Assembly: GCA_002344625.1 (NCBI GenBank)
Contig: DDUE01000052.1
Coordinates: 1 to 29,088 of the forward strand
DNA: 29,088 nt
Source: Rhodocyclaceae bacterium UBA2346
GTDB lineage: Bacteria; Pseudomonadota; Gammaproteobacteria; Burkholderiales; Rhodocyclaceae
Direction of reading: 5' to 3'
Positions within the stretch are counted from its first letter, which is position 1. The number at the start of each line of letters is the position of its first letter. Made by a program: the position numbers and the translations under genes. The notes under the pieces were generated by a model. It saw only the letters and a list, made by a program, of their open reading frames with translations. It did no database searches and had not been told where the DNA came from. Positions 1 to 7,478 of the stretch are shown here, one piece after another.

Positions 1-41
1 CGCCGCGCACTCGTCGCAGCTACCGCGATGAGTGCGCGGCG
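1..41. terminator. Inverted repeat at the window edge
   Basis: Positions 1-12 (CGCCGCGCACTC) and 30-41 (GAGTGCGCGGCG) are perfect reverse complements, 12 bp with a 17-base loop. It could be the terminator of a gene to the left or a structure in the leader of the glucokinase-RpiR gene. There is no T-tract. A second small hairpin (59-65 with 68-74) follows. The structure covers a possible GTG start at 32, one reason the ATG at 86 is preferred for the next gene. Confidence 0.4.
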
Positions 42-85
42 CGTGGCAACGCATCACTCATCCGCAAGCGGATGCACGGGGATCC

Positions 86-1993
86 ATGGGACGGGACGCT
101 GATCCGGACAGGGCAGGACGCCCCCAAGCGTACCCGGGCGGGCCGCGCCTGATCGCGAACATCGGGGCGCGGTTCGCGCGGTTCGCGCTCGAAACCGCGC
201 CGGGCGCCTTCGAGCAGATGCAGACCTTCGCCTGCGCCGACCATGCGGGCATGCTGGAAGTCTGCCGCGCTTATCTGGCCCGCGTCGAGGGGCCGGCGCC
301 GATCCACGCGGCGCTGGCGCTGGCGACCCCGGTCGCGGGTGACCGGGTGCACCTGACCAATCGCGACTGGTCGTTTTCGATCGACGCGATCCGCGCCGAA
401 CTGGGCCTGCAGACCCTGCTGGCGGTGAACGACTTCCTGGCGATGGCGATGGCCTTGCCGCGCCTGCACGATACGCAGCGGCGCCAGATCGGGGGCGGCC
501 GCGCGACCGCCGACGGTGTCATCGGCCTGCTCGGCGCGAGTACCGGCCTCGGCACATCCGCGCTGGTGCCCCGCGGCGGACGCTGGATCACGCTGCCCTC
601 GGAAGGCGGGCATGCGAGTTTTGCGCCGGCCGACGAAACCCAGGTAACGATTCTGCGCCATGCCTGGAAGCGCTGGGAGCATGTGTCGGCCGAGCGGCTG
701 CTCTCGGCGCCCGGCCTGGTCCTGATGCATGACGCACTGCGGGAGGCGGCCGGCGCGCAATCGTCCGGACCATCGCCCGCCGCCGACACGATCATCCGGC
801 GCGGTGTCGGGGGGGAAGATCCGCTATGCGCCACGGTGCTGGAGTGCTTCTGCGACATGCTGGGCACCCAGGCCGCGAACCTGGCGCTGACGCTGAACGC
901 CACCGGCGGGATCTACGTCGGCAGCACGATCGTCAGGGCGCTGGGCGAGTTCCTGCCGCGTTCGGGTTTCCGGCGCGCGTTCGAACGCAAGGGGCGTTTC
1001 TCGGGATTCACCGCCGCGATTCCGACCTACATGATTCTCACCGACCAGTGTTCGTTGTTCGGCGCGGCCCAGGCGCTGCGCGAGCACCTCGAGGATCAGG
1101 GGGGCGCGGGGCGCCTGCTCGACCATATCCGCGCCGAGATGGATTCGTTCACGCCAGCCGAGCGGCGGGTGGCGCGCCTGGTGCTCGAGCAGCCGCGCAC
1201 GGTGCTCAAGGAGCCGGTCGCCGAGATCGCGGCCAGGGCCGACGTGAGCCAGCCGACCGTGATCCGGTTCTGCCGTTCGCTGGGCTTGCAGGGCTTGTCC
1301 GACTTCAAGCTCAAGCTGGCATCGGGGCTGACCGGCACGGTGCCGGTCCGGCGCAGCCAGGTGACGGTCGATGACGGCAGCGGCGAGCTCGCCGCCAAGG
1401 TGCTCGACAACACCGGCGCGGCCATCGCGCGGCTGCGCGACGAGCTGGATGCGAACGCCGTCGAGCGTGCGGTCGCGCTGCTCGCGAACGCGCGCCGGAT
1501 CGAATTCTACGGAGCCGGAAACTCGAGCGTCGCGGCGCTCGACGGGCAGCACAAGTTCTTCCGCTTCGGCATTCCGGCCAACGCCTACGCCGATGCGCAG
1601 GTCCAGGCGATGGCGGCCGCCATGCTCGGCGAGGGCGACGTGGCGGTGGCGATCTCGCGATCGGGCGATTCGATCGGGACGCTGCAGGCCACCGACGCGG
1701 CCGTGCGCGCGGGGGCGAGCGTCATCGCGATCACCGCCGCCGGCTCACCGCTGGCGCAGCGCGCGAGCGTTGCCCTGGAATTGACACATGATGAGCAGGG
1801 CGCGGACTGCGTTGCGATGGTCGCGCGCGTGCTGCACCTGCTGATCGTCGACATACTCGCCGTCGGCGTCGCGATGCGCCGGCTGGCGGCAACCGGCGCC
1901 GGGCGGGAAGCCGATGCCGATCGCGGGCCACGCCTGCCGCAGGACCGCCTCGAGGCACTGATCTCGCATGCCAACCCTGCCGCACCCCACTGA
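86..1993 (+). CDS. Glucokinase-like domain fused to RpiR/HexR-type transcriptional regulator
   Basis: This is a two-domain protein of 635 residues: an N-terminal glucokinase-like domain (about residues 19-330) and a C-terminal RpiR regulator with a helix-turn-helix (VSQPTVIRFCRSLG) and a SIS sugar-phosphate-binding domain. Such fusions occur in Burkholderiales and Rhodocyclales, where they phosphorylate glucose and control Entner-Doudoroff genes. The sugar-side signatures survive (VNDF with the catalytic Asp, SEGGH, HVSAER). The nucleotide-side ones do not: the usual DIGGTN loop reads NIGARF (bases 158-175), GPGTGLG reads GASTGLG, and the glycine triplet near the end of the kinase domain reads GST. 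The kinase may therefore be dead and act as a glucose sensor; that is inference. ATG 86 places the kinase motif at the usual distance from the N-terminus; a GTG at 32, directly after an in-frame stop, is the alternative. The 3' end overlaps the next gene by 26 bases. Confidence 0.85.
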   Translation: MGRDADPDRAGRPQAYPGGPRLIANIGARFARFALETAPGAFEQMQTFACADHAGMLEVCRAYLARVEGPAPIHAALALATPVAGDRVHLTNRDWSFSIDAIRAELGLQTLLAVNDFLAMAMALPRLHDTQRRQIGGGRATADGVIGLLGASTGLGTSALVPRGGRWITLPSEGGHASFAPADETQVTILRHAWKRWEHVSAERLLSAPGLVLMHDALREAAGAQSSGPSPAADTIIRRGVGGEDPLCATVLECFCDMLGTQAANLALTLNATGGIYVGSTIVRALGEFLPRSGFRRAFERKGRFSGFTAAIPTYMILTDQCSLFGAAQALREHLEDQGGAGRLLDHIRAEMDSFTPAERRVARLVLEQPRTVLKEPVAEIAARADVSQPTVIRFCRSLGLQGLSDFKLKLASGLTGTVPVRRSQVTVDDGSGELAAKVLDNTGAAIARLRDELDANAVERAVALLANARRIEFYGAGNSSVAALDGQHKFFRFGIPANAYADAQVQAMAAAMLGEGDVAVAISRSGDSIGTLQATDAAVRAGASVIAITAAGSPLAQRASVALELTHDEQGADCVAMVARVLHLLIVDILAVGVAMRRLAATGAGREADADRGPRLPQDRLEALISHANPAAPH

Positions 1994-2495
1994 TCGCCTC
2001 GAGGCCGTACTGCTGCCACGCGCCGGCGGATTCGGTCGCCTGGACGGCCCGCGCCGCCTGAGTCGTGCGACCTTGCGGGCCTACGTCGACACGGCCTACG
2101 TGGTGCACGCCGAGCCGGCGCCGATCGTGCTGCGGGTCGGCCAGCCGAGCGCGCAACTATTGGCCTGGCAGCAGGCGGAGGGGGTGTGCGAGTCGGTGTT
2201 CGTGAGCGCCTGCAATCCGTTCGGGCGGCGCGTCGCCGACCCGGTGAACGACGCGGCGATGCGCGCGCTCCGGGCCTGGTTGAGCGGGCGCGGCCATCGC
2301 AGCGTCGATGGCCTGGGCCAGGGCGACGATCGCGCCTGGCCCGCCGAGCCCAGCCTGCTGGTGCCCGGTGGCGATGCGGCGCTGGCGCTGCGATTGTGTG
2401 TGCGCTTCGAGCAGAACGCCACGGTATACATCGGTTGCGACGGGATCCCGTTGATCGCGCTTCACCCCGGGCTTGGCCTGTCGGAGGTGGACTGA
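1968..2495 (+). CDS. DUF3293 domain protein
   Basis: A 175-residue soluble protein matching the DUF3293 pattern: the central SACNPFGR segment, then RSVDGLGQGDD..WPAEPSLLVPG, and a C-terminal RFEQNATVYI segment followed by a predicted final strand. Its function is unknown. It starts inside the 3' end of the glucokinase-RpiR gene, so the two are probably co-transcribed and translationally coupled. Its own 3' end overlaps the convergent LysR gene by 34 bases. No signal peptide or membrane segment is visible. Confidence 0.75.
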   Translation: MPTLPHPTDRLEAVLLPRAGGFGRLDGPRRLSRATLRAYVDTAYVVHAEPAPIVLRVGQPSAQLLAWQQAEGVCESVFVSACNPFGRRVADPVNDAAMRALRAWLSGRGHRSVDGLGQGDDRAWPAEPSLLVPGGDAALALRLCVRFEQNATVYIGCDGIPLIALHPGLGLSEVD

Positions 2496-3406
2496 CCGGC
2501 ATGGGCGGGGCGCTTCCAGGCCGGCGCGACGAAGGCTTCGACCAGGAAGTCCACCAGCGCGCGCACCTTGACCGACAGGTGTTTGCGCGACGGATATACG
2601 GCATAGATGCCGAGTTCGGGGCCGCGACACTCGGGCAGCACTTCGACCAGCCGCCCGCTTGCGAGGTCGTCGCTGATCAGGAAGTCGGGCTGCAGGACCA
2701 GGCCCTGGTGCGCCAGCGCGATGGCGCGGCAGGTGTCGCCGTTGTTGGTGCGGATCTGGGGGCGGGTGACGATTTCGCGTTCACCTTCGTCGGTCGTGAA
2801 CTGCCAGGTGTCGCCGTGGGCACGGTATGAATACGCGATGACGCTGTGGGCGGCGAGATCCTCGAGGCGCGCGGGCGTGCCGCGCCGCGCGAGATAGGGC
2901 GGGCTCGCGCACAGCAGGATGCGGGTGGTGGCCAGGCGCCGGAACACGAGGCTGGAGTCCTGCATCTGGCTGATGCGGATCACCGCGTCGTAACCTTCGT
3001 CGATGACGTCGACCAGGCGGTCCGCGAGCGTGATCTCGAGCTCGACGTCGGGATAGCGGTTCATGAACGGGCCCCACAGCGGCGCCAGATGCAGGATGCC
3101 GAACGAGAATGGCGCGTTGATCCGCAGCCGCCCCACCGGGTGGCCGGTGACCGCGCCGACCGCGCTGTCGGCTTCGTCGAGGTCCGCCAGGATCTGCTTG
3201 CAACGGGCGAAGTAAGCCTGCCCTGCCTCGGTGAGCGACAGCCGGCGTGTGGTACGCTGCATCAGCCGCGCGCCCAGCCGCGCCTCGAGTTCGATCACAC
3301 TGCGCGATACCGCGGCCTTCGAGAGGCGCAATACCTCGGCCGCGCCGACGAAGCTGCCCGCTTCGACCACCGCAACGAAATGCTCCATTTCCCTGAAACG
3401 GTCCAT
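2462..3406 (-). CDS. LysR-family transcriptional regulator
   Basis: A LysR-type regulator of 314 residues. An N-terminal winged helix-turn-helix (about residues 10-65, SFVGAAEVLRLSKAAVSRSV) is followed by the periplasmic-binding-protein-like effector domain. The effector part (VGRLRINAPFSFG, TNNGDTCRAIALAHQGLVLQPDFL) is of the CrgA/AaeR-like group often linked to redox or aromatic-compound responses. The ATG at 3406 (MDRFREMEHF) matches the family start; a TTG five codons upstream is less likely. It is divergent from the cytochrome b561/YceI/DsbB cluster, and the region between carries short inverted repeats expected of a LysR operator, so it probably controls that cluster. The effector is not predictable. 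Confidence 0.88.
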   Translation of the reverse strand: MDRFREMEHFVAVVEAGSFVGAAEVLRLSKAAVSRSVIELEARLGARLMQRTTRRLSLTEAGQAYFARCKQILADLDEADSAVGAVTGHPVGRLRINAPFSFGILHLAPLWGPFMNRYPDVELEITLADRLVDVIDEGYDAVIRISQMQDSSLVFRRLATTRILLCASPPYLARRGTPARLEDLAAHSVIAYSYRAHGDTWQFTTDEGEREIVTRPQIRTNNGDTCRAIALAHQGLVLQPDFLISDDLASGRLVEVLPECRGPELGIYAVYPSRKHLSVKVRALVDFLVEAFVAPAWKRPAHAGQSTSDRPSPG

Positions 3407-3578
3407 GATGAAGATTGTCAAGTCATTGTTGACATAACGTCAATGATAGCCTTGTTTATTGCGCTTATGATTGTCAATATCATCGCTGCATCTTCAATGA
3501 AAACGCTTGTTTGCGCGCCGCTGGCGCCTTGAACGAGGCTCCGCTCGCCGGCGCAGACGATCGAAGGAGACGAATCGA
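3407..3578. promoter_or_regulatory. Divergent promoter region with TTGAC/GTCAA repeats
   Basis: This AT-richer gap separates the LysR gene from the cytochrome b561 gene. It contains a perfect inverted repeat TTGAC-N5-GTCAA at 3429-3443, a further ATTGTCAA copy at 3414-3421 and another (ATTGTCAA) near 3471-3478, flanked by ATGAT/ATCAT arms. These resemble LysR-type recognition and activation half-sites. The ribosome-binding site GAAGGAGA at 3563-3570 serves the ATG at 3579. Exact promoter boxes are not assigned. Confidence 0.5.
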
Positions 3579-4154
3579 ATGAACACACGGTATACCCGCA
3601 CCGCGATGAGCCTCCACTGGTTGATCGCAATCGCGATATTCGGCACTTTCGCGCTGGGTACTTACATGGCCGACCTGCGGATCTCGCCGACCATGCTCAA
3701 GCTCTACTCGTGGCACAAGTGGGCCGGGGTGACGATTTTCGTGCTGGTCGTCGCGCGCCTGGCGTGGCGTCTCGGCCATCCACCGCCGGCCCTGCCGGCG
3801 CACATGCCGCCGCTCGAGCGTCTGGCGGCGCATGCCGGACACCTGGCGCTGTATGGCCTGATGTTCGTGATTCCGGTCAGCGGCTGGCTGATGAGCTCCG
3901 CCTTGGGTTTTCAAACCGTCTGGTTCGGCGTGCTGCCCTTGCCCGATCTGGTCGCCAAGGACGCGGCGCTGGGCGATCTGCTGCAACAGGTGCATCTGGT
4001 ACTGAACTATATGCTGCTGGTGCTGGTCGTGATGCATGTGGCCGCTGCACTCAAACATCATTTCATCAATCGTGACGACGTGTTGTTGCGCATGCTGCCG
4101 CAGGTGCGCAAGACCAGCCCGGGCGTCTCGGCAACAGGAGTTTCGGAAAAATGA
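3579..4154 (+). CDS. Cytochrome b561 (YceJ-type)
   Basis: A 191-residue integral membrane di-haem cytochrome b with four predicted membrane helices. Likely axial haem ligands are His13 (SLHWL), His46 (SWHKWAG), His139 (QQVHLVLNY) and His153 (VVMHVAAAL). The family moves electrons from the quinol pool across the inner membrane and typically sits next to YceI-like periplasmic isoprenoid-binding proteins, as here. The start has a strong ribosome-binding site 8 bases upstream. The stop codon overlaps the next start as ATGA, so it is translationally coupled to the first YceI gene. Confidence 0.92.
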   Translation: MNTRYTRTAMSLHWLIAIAIFGTFALGTYMADLRISPTMLKLYSWHKWAGVTIFVLVVARLAWRLGHPPPALPAHMPPLERLAAHAGHLALYGLMFVIPVSGWLMSSALGFQTVWFGVLPLPDLVAKDAALGDLLQQVHLVLNYMLLVLVVMHVAAALKHHFINRDDVLLRMLPQVRKTSPGVSATGVSEK

Positions 4155-4729
4155 TCAAAACCACCATGAGCCGCAAGCTGGCAATCGGCGCCATGGCCAT
4201 GTTGATGGCCTGGACGGCGCAGGCGGTCGAGTACGACCGCATCGATCCCGCGGAGAGCCGGATCGATTTCGGATTCAAGCAGATGGGCGTCGGCATGGAC
4301 GGACGCTTCGACAAGTTTGCGGTGACGCTGCAGTTCGACCCGGCCAAGCCCGAGGCGGCGCGGGCCGTGCTCGAGTTGCAGGTCGATTCGGTCGATACCG
4401 GTTCGGTCGAGGGCAACGAGGAGGTCAAGGGCAAGCTCTGGTTCGACGCCGCGAATCACCCGTTGGCGAGGTTCGAAGCGAAGGGGTTGAAGGCGCTCGG
4501 CGATGGCCGCTTCGAACTTTCCGGCGATCTGACGATCAAGGGGCGCACCAAGCCGGTGCTTGCGTCGCTGAGTTATGTGCCGGACGGCGCGCGCGCGCGC
4601 ATCGAGGGCAGCTTTCCGATGAAGCGCTCCGACTTTGGCGTCGGCGAGGGCGAATGGGCCGATTTCGGTCTGGTCGCCGATGAAATAGAAATCCGGTTCA
4701 AGATGCTGGCCCTGGCCGCGGGCCAATGA
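4151..4729 (+). CDS. YceI-family periplasmic protein, first copy
   Basis: A 192-residue secreted protein with an N-terminal signal peptide (SRKLAIGAMAMLMAWTAQA, cleavage after about residue 25). The mature part fits the YceI lipocalin-like beta-barrel: SRIDFGFKQ near the N-terminus, DTGSVEGNEEVKGKLWFDAANHP, and GDLTIKGRTKPV. YceI proteins bind polyisoprenoids such as ubiquinone-like molecules in the periplasm. The gene overlaps the cytochrome b561 stop by 4 bases, supporting a joint role in periplasmic quinone or redox handling. A second start at 4166 (MSRK) is possible. The protein is diverged from the second copy, sharing mainly the TIKG.TKPV segment. Confidence 0.9.
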   Translation: MIKTTMSRKLAIGAMAMLMAWTAQAVEYDRIDPAESRIDFGFKQMGVGMDGRFDKFAVTLQFDPAKPEAARAVLELQVDSVDTGSVEGNEEVKGKLWFDAANHPLARFEAKGLKALGDGRFELSGDLTIKGRTKPVLASLSYVPDGARARIEGSFPMKRSDFGVGEGEWADFGLVADEIEIRFKMLALAAGQ

Positions 4730-4771
4730 TTTGCGGTAGATCGTCAATTCCAACTGAGAAAGGAACAAACC

Positions 4772-5341
4772 ATGAAGACCAGGATCATCTCGATTGCCCT
4801 TGCTTCCCTCGTTTCGGGCGCCGCGCTGGCGGCACCCGCGACCTATGTGGTCGATAGCACCCATACCTTCCCGCGCTTTTCGTACAGCCACCTCGGGTTG
4901 TCGACCCAGTTGTCGCGCTTCAACCAGACCACCGGCACGATCACCCTCGATCGCGAGGCGAAGACCGGCTCGGTCGAGGTCGAGATCGACATGACTTCGG
5001 TCGATACCGGCTACGGCACCTTCAACGAACATATTCAGGGCGCCGATTTCCTGGACACGGCCAATCATCCCAAAGCAACGTTCAAGTCGACCAAGGTCAC
5101 GTTCGAGGGCGATGCGCCGGTCACGATCGAGGGCGACCTGACGATCAAGGGCGTCACCAAGCCGGTGACGCTGAAGGTCACCCATTTCGTCGCCAAGCCG
5201 CACCCGATGCTGCAGAAGGACGCGATCGGCGCGAACGCCTCGGCACTGATCAGCCGCAGCGCGTTCAACGCCGGTAAATATGCGCCGAACGTCGGCGACG
5301 AGGTAAGCTTGGACATTTCGCTCGAAGCGATCCGTCAGTAA
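4772..5341 (+). CDS. YceI-family periplasmic protein, second copy
   Basis: A 189-residue secreted protein with a signal peptide (MKTRIISIALASLVSGAALA, cleavage about residue 20-21). The mature domain is a canonical YceI barrel: YVVDSTHTFPRFSYSHLGLS, DTGYGTFNEHIQGADFLDTANHPKAT (split here across the family motif), GDLTIKGVTKPVTL and the C-terminal RSAFNAGKYAP..GDEVSL. It lies 42 bases after the first YceI gene, with its own ribosome-binding site (GAAAGGA) and probably in the same operon. Of the two copies this is closer to the well-studied family members. Confidence 0.93.
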   Translation: MKTRIISIALASLVSGAALAAPATYVVDSTHTFPRFSYSHLGLSTQLSRFNQTTGTITLDREAKTGSVEVEIDMTSVDTGYGTFNEHIQGADFLDTANHPKATFKSTKVTFEGDAPVTIEGDLTIKGVTKPVTLKVTHFVAKPHPMLQKDAIGANASALISRSAFNAGKYAPNVGDEVSLDISLEAIRQ

Positions 5342-5350
5342 CAGCGTTCG

Positions 5351-5366
5351 CCCGGCTTGCGCCGGG
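5351..5366 (+). terminator. Small hairpin after the YceI pair
   Basis: CCCGGC (5351-5356) and GCCGGG (5361-5366) form a perfect 6-bp stem with a TTGC loop just after the second YceI stop. No T-run follows, so it may only attenuate or protect the upstream message rather than terminate. Confidence 0.35.
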
Positions 5367-5451
5367 GACGGCGGTCGGTGTGCGTCCGATCCTGGGTGCG
5401 CTCCGGCCGCGGGCTGATGGCGCATGTCCGGCGTGGTGGAGATTCAAGAAT

Positions 5452-5943
5452 ATGTCGTTGCCGAAGTTGACCCGCAGAAGGGCGTGGCTGGGTATCGGGC
5501 TGGGCTCGTTCGCGCTGGCGCTGAGCAGCCTGATCCTGACACCCTTGCTCGGGCTCAACGCCTGCTATCTGTGTGTGTTCCAGCGTTTCGTCTTCATGCT
5601 CGTCGGTGTGTTCGGGCTGCTCGCGTCGACCGGCCGTTTCGAGCGTGGCTTCGGCGCGGTCGTGTTGGCGCTGACCGCGCTCGGCGCGGGCGCCGCCGGC
5701 CATCAGAGCTGGCTCCAGGCCCAGCCCGAAGGGAGCGTGAGCTGCGTGGGCGGCGAACCCAACCTGATCGAGCGGCTTTCGTACTTTCTTGCCGAGGCCA
5801 TGCCGTCGCTGTTCAACGTGACCGGCTTCTGCGCCGATGAAGAGCTCGTGATCCTCGGCCTGTCGCTGGCAAACTGGGCCCTGGTCGCGTTCTGCGCGAG
5901 TTTCGTGGTCGGGGCGTGGGCGCTCTTTTCGCGCCGGTCGTGA
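5452..5943 (+). CDS. dsbB: Disulfide bond formation protein DsbB
   Basis: A 163-residue inner-membrane protein with four predicted helices and the DsbB cysteine arrangement: a first pair in ACYLC (Cys38, Cys41), which hands electrons to quinone, and a second periplasmic-loop pair (Cys98 in SVSCVGG, Cys127 in TGFCADE), which reoxidises DsbA. Arg45 in FQRF next to the first pair is the usual quinone-site residue. The ATG at 5452 is chosen because GGTGGAGA lies just upstream and the protein then has the normal family length. It follows the b561/YceI genes by about 110 bases, so the region groups several quinone-linked periplasmic redox functions. Confidence 0.9.
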   Translation: MSLPKLTRRRAWLGIGLGSFALALSSLILTPLLGLNACYLCVFQRFVFMLVGVFGLLASTGRFERGFGAVVLALTALGAGAAGHQSWLQAQPEGSVSCVGGEPNLIERLSYFLAEAMPSLFNVTGFCADEELVILGLSLANWALVAFCASFVVGAWALFSRRS

Positions 5944-5948
5944 TCTGG

Positions 5949-7463
5949 CTAGGGCGGCGCAAGGCGCTTTTCCGGCGCCGCTTCGGGCTTCGAAGCCAGG
6001 ATTTCGGCCAGGGCGTCGGTATCGCGCTCAAAGCTCGCATGGTTGATCGTCACCGCGTTGAGCCCGGCGAGTGCGCGCAGGGGCTCGGGTAGCGCGTCGC
6101 GCGCAGGCATGCCGGCACCGCCCACCAGCACCGGGATCATGCGCTTGTGCAGGGCCAGTCCCATTTCGATCTCGCGTCTCACGAAGTCATCGGGCAGATC
6201 CAGGCGGCGCTGGCCGGCCGTGCTGGCGGCGCTGATCCAGCCTGGCGCGATGATCACCAGCACGCTCTCCGCATCGCGCATCCGCGCCGCCAGCACCTGT
6301 TCGAAATGGCTGCCCGGCGGGATCTTCTCGACGTCGATGAAAACGGCTTCTGCGCCGAGATTCTCGATCAGGCGGTCATAGAGGCGTCCGCTATGTCCGG
6401 CGCTGTCATCGCGCCGATAGCTGATGAAGACCCGGTAGCGGGCCTTGCGGCGCAGGCTCAGCGCGGCGAGCACCAGCCAGCCGGCCAGGCTGGCGTCGAT
6501 CAGGGTCAGCAGGGTGGCGATGGCCGGGTTCGCGGTCAGGCGCGCATACAAGGTCGCATTCGCCGAGTGCTCATCGCGCCACACCCAGGCGCTGCCGTTG
6601 AGCCTTGCCTCCATCCGGGTCGAGCCGAGTTCAAGTGCGTCGATGGTCAGTGGCGTATCGCCGGGGCAGTGGCCCGCCGCTAGCGGGCCGGTCCCTTGCC
6701 ACAGCAATCGGTCTGACGAGGCGCCGCAGACGAATGCCGAAAGGTGTCCATCCGCTTCCCGCACGGCAATCGAGCGAACGGGCAGGCCGGTCTGCGCCGA
6801 GGTGCCGGCAAGGATGAGACGAAGGGTTTCGCGACCCGGTGACAGCGGCACCACCGTGCGCACCCGCGCGTGCGCGGGCACGTCGAGCACCAGGGGCAAG
6901 CCCCCCTGCAGTTCGAGCGCCTGATCGCCGAGCCGCAGGGATTTGCGCGCACCGGGCGTGTCGTCGATGAACGAAGTACCGACGGTGACCTTCAGCGGGG
7001 CGTCCGCATCGAATTCGAGCTGCGCGACATCGCGGGTCGGGGCCGGGTCCATGTGCAGGCGCAGCGTGAGCGGTTGGTCGGATGCCTCGCCATGCGTGAC
7101 CGTCAATATCGAGTCGCCCGCCACGCCAGCATTGGTGATCCATGAGATCGGACCGGCATCCGCCGGTACGGCGAAACCCAGTTGCCGGAACAGTATCGCG
7201 GTGACCGGCGCGAGTTTGGCGCGTTCGAAGCGCATGTCGATACCGCCGCCGGTTTGATGGTGGAGCAAGGTGTCTTCGGGCCGCAGCCCGGACAGCGTCA
7301 TGGTTTCCCGGGTCGAACTCGCGATGGCGGTCGCGATCGGCTGTGCGATCGGCACATTCATCAACCACAACTGCAGGCTCGCCGCGACAATGAATACGCC
7401 GAGCGCGGTCAGCCGGTGCTCTGCGGCGCGGCGCAGCAGTCGCGGAAGCGGGCTTGGCAGCAT
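5949..7463 (-). CDS. Membrane-anchored TIR-domain receptor-like protein
   Basis: A 504-residue protein. Hydrophobic segments at about residues 18-40 and 314-337 bracket a roughly 270-residue region predicted to be periplasmic and of no recognised family. After the second segment and a basic RRKAR stop-transfer comes a TIR domain (about 343-490): VFISYRRDD, the box-like FIDVEKIPPGSHFEQVL, VLVIIAPGW, and DFVRREIEMGLAL, where Glu431 aligns with the NADase glutamate of SARM1 and bacterial TIR enzymes. A membrane receptor that hydrolyses NAD+ or makes an NAD-derived signal in response to an envelope cue is a reasonable inference, not shown. The gene begins 15 bases after a lipoprotein gene and is probably co-transcribed with it. 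Confidence 0.82.
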   Translation of the reverse strand: MLPSPLPRLLRRAAEHRLTALGVFIVAASLQLWLMNVPIAQPIATAIASSTRETMTLSGLRPEDTLLHHQTGGGIDMRFERAKLAPVTAILFRQLGFAVPADAGPISWITNAGVAGDSILTVTHGEASDQPLTLRLHMDPAPTRDVAQLEFDADAPLKVTVGTSFIDDTPGARKSLRLGDQALELQGGLPLVLDVPAHARVRTVVPLSPGRETLRLILAGTSAQTGLPVRSIAVREADGHLSAFVCGASSDRLLWQGTGPLAAGHCPGDTPLTIDALELGSTRMEARLNGSAWVWRDEHSANATLYARLTANPAIATLLTLIDASLAGWLVLAALSLRRKARYRVFISYRRDDSAGHSGRLYDRLIENLGAEAVFIDVEKIPPGSHFEQVLAARMRDAESVLVIIAPGWISAASTAGQRRLDLPDDFVRREIEMGLALHKRMIPVLVGGAGMPARDALPEPLRALAGLNAVTINHASFERDTDALAEILASKPEAAPEKRLAPP

Positions 7464-7478
7464 CGTGATCTCAGCCGC

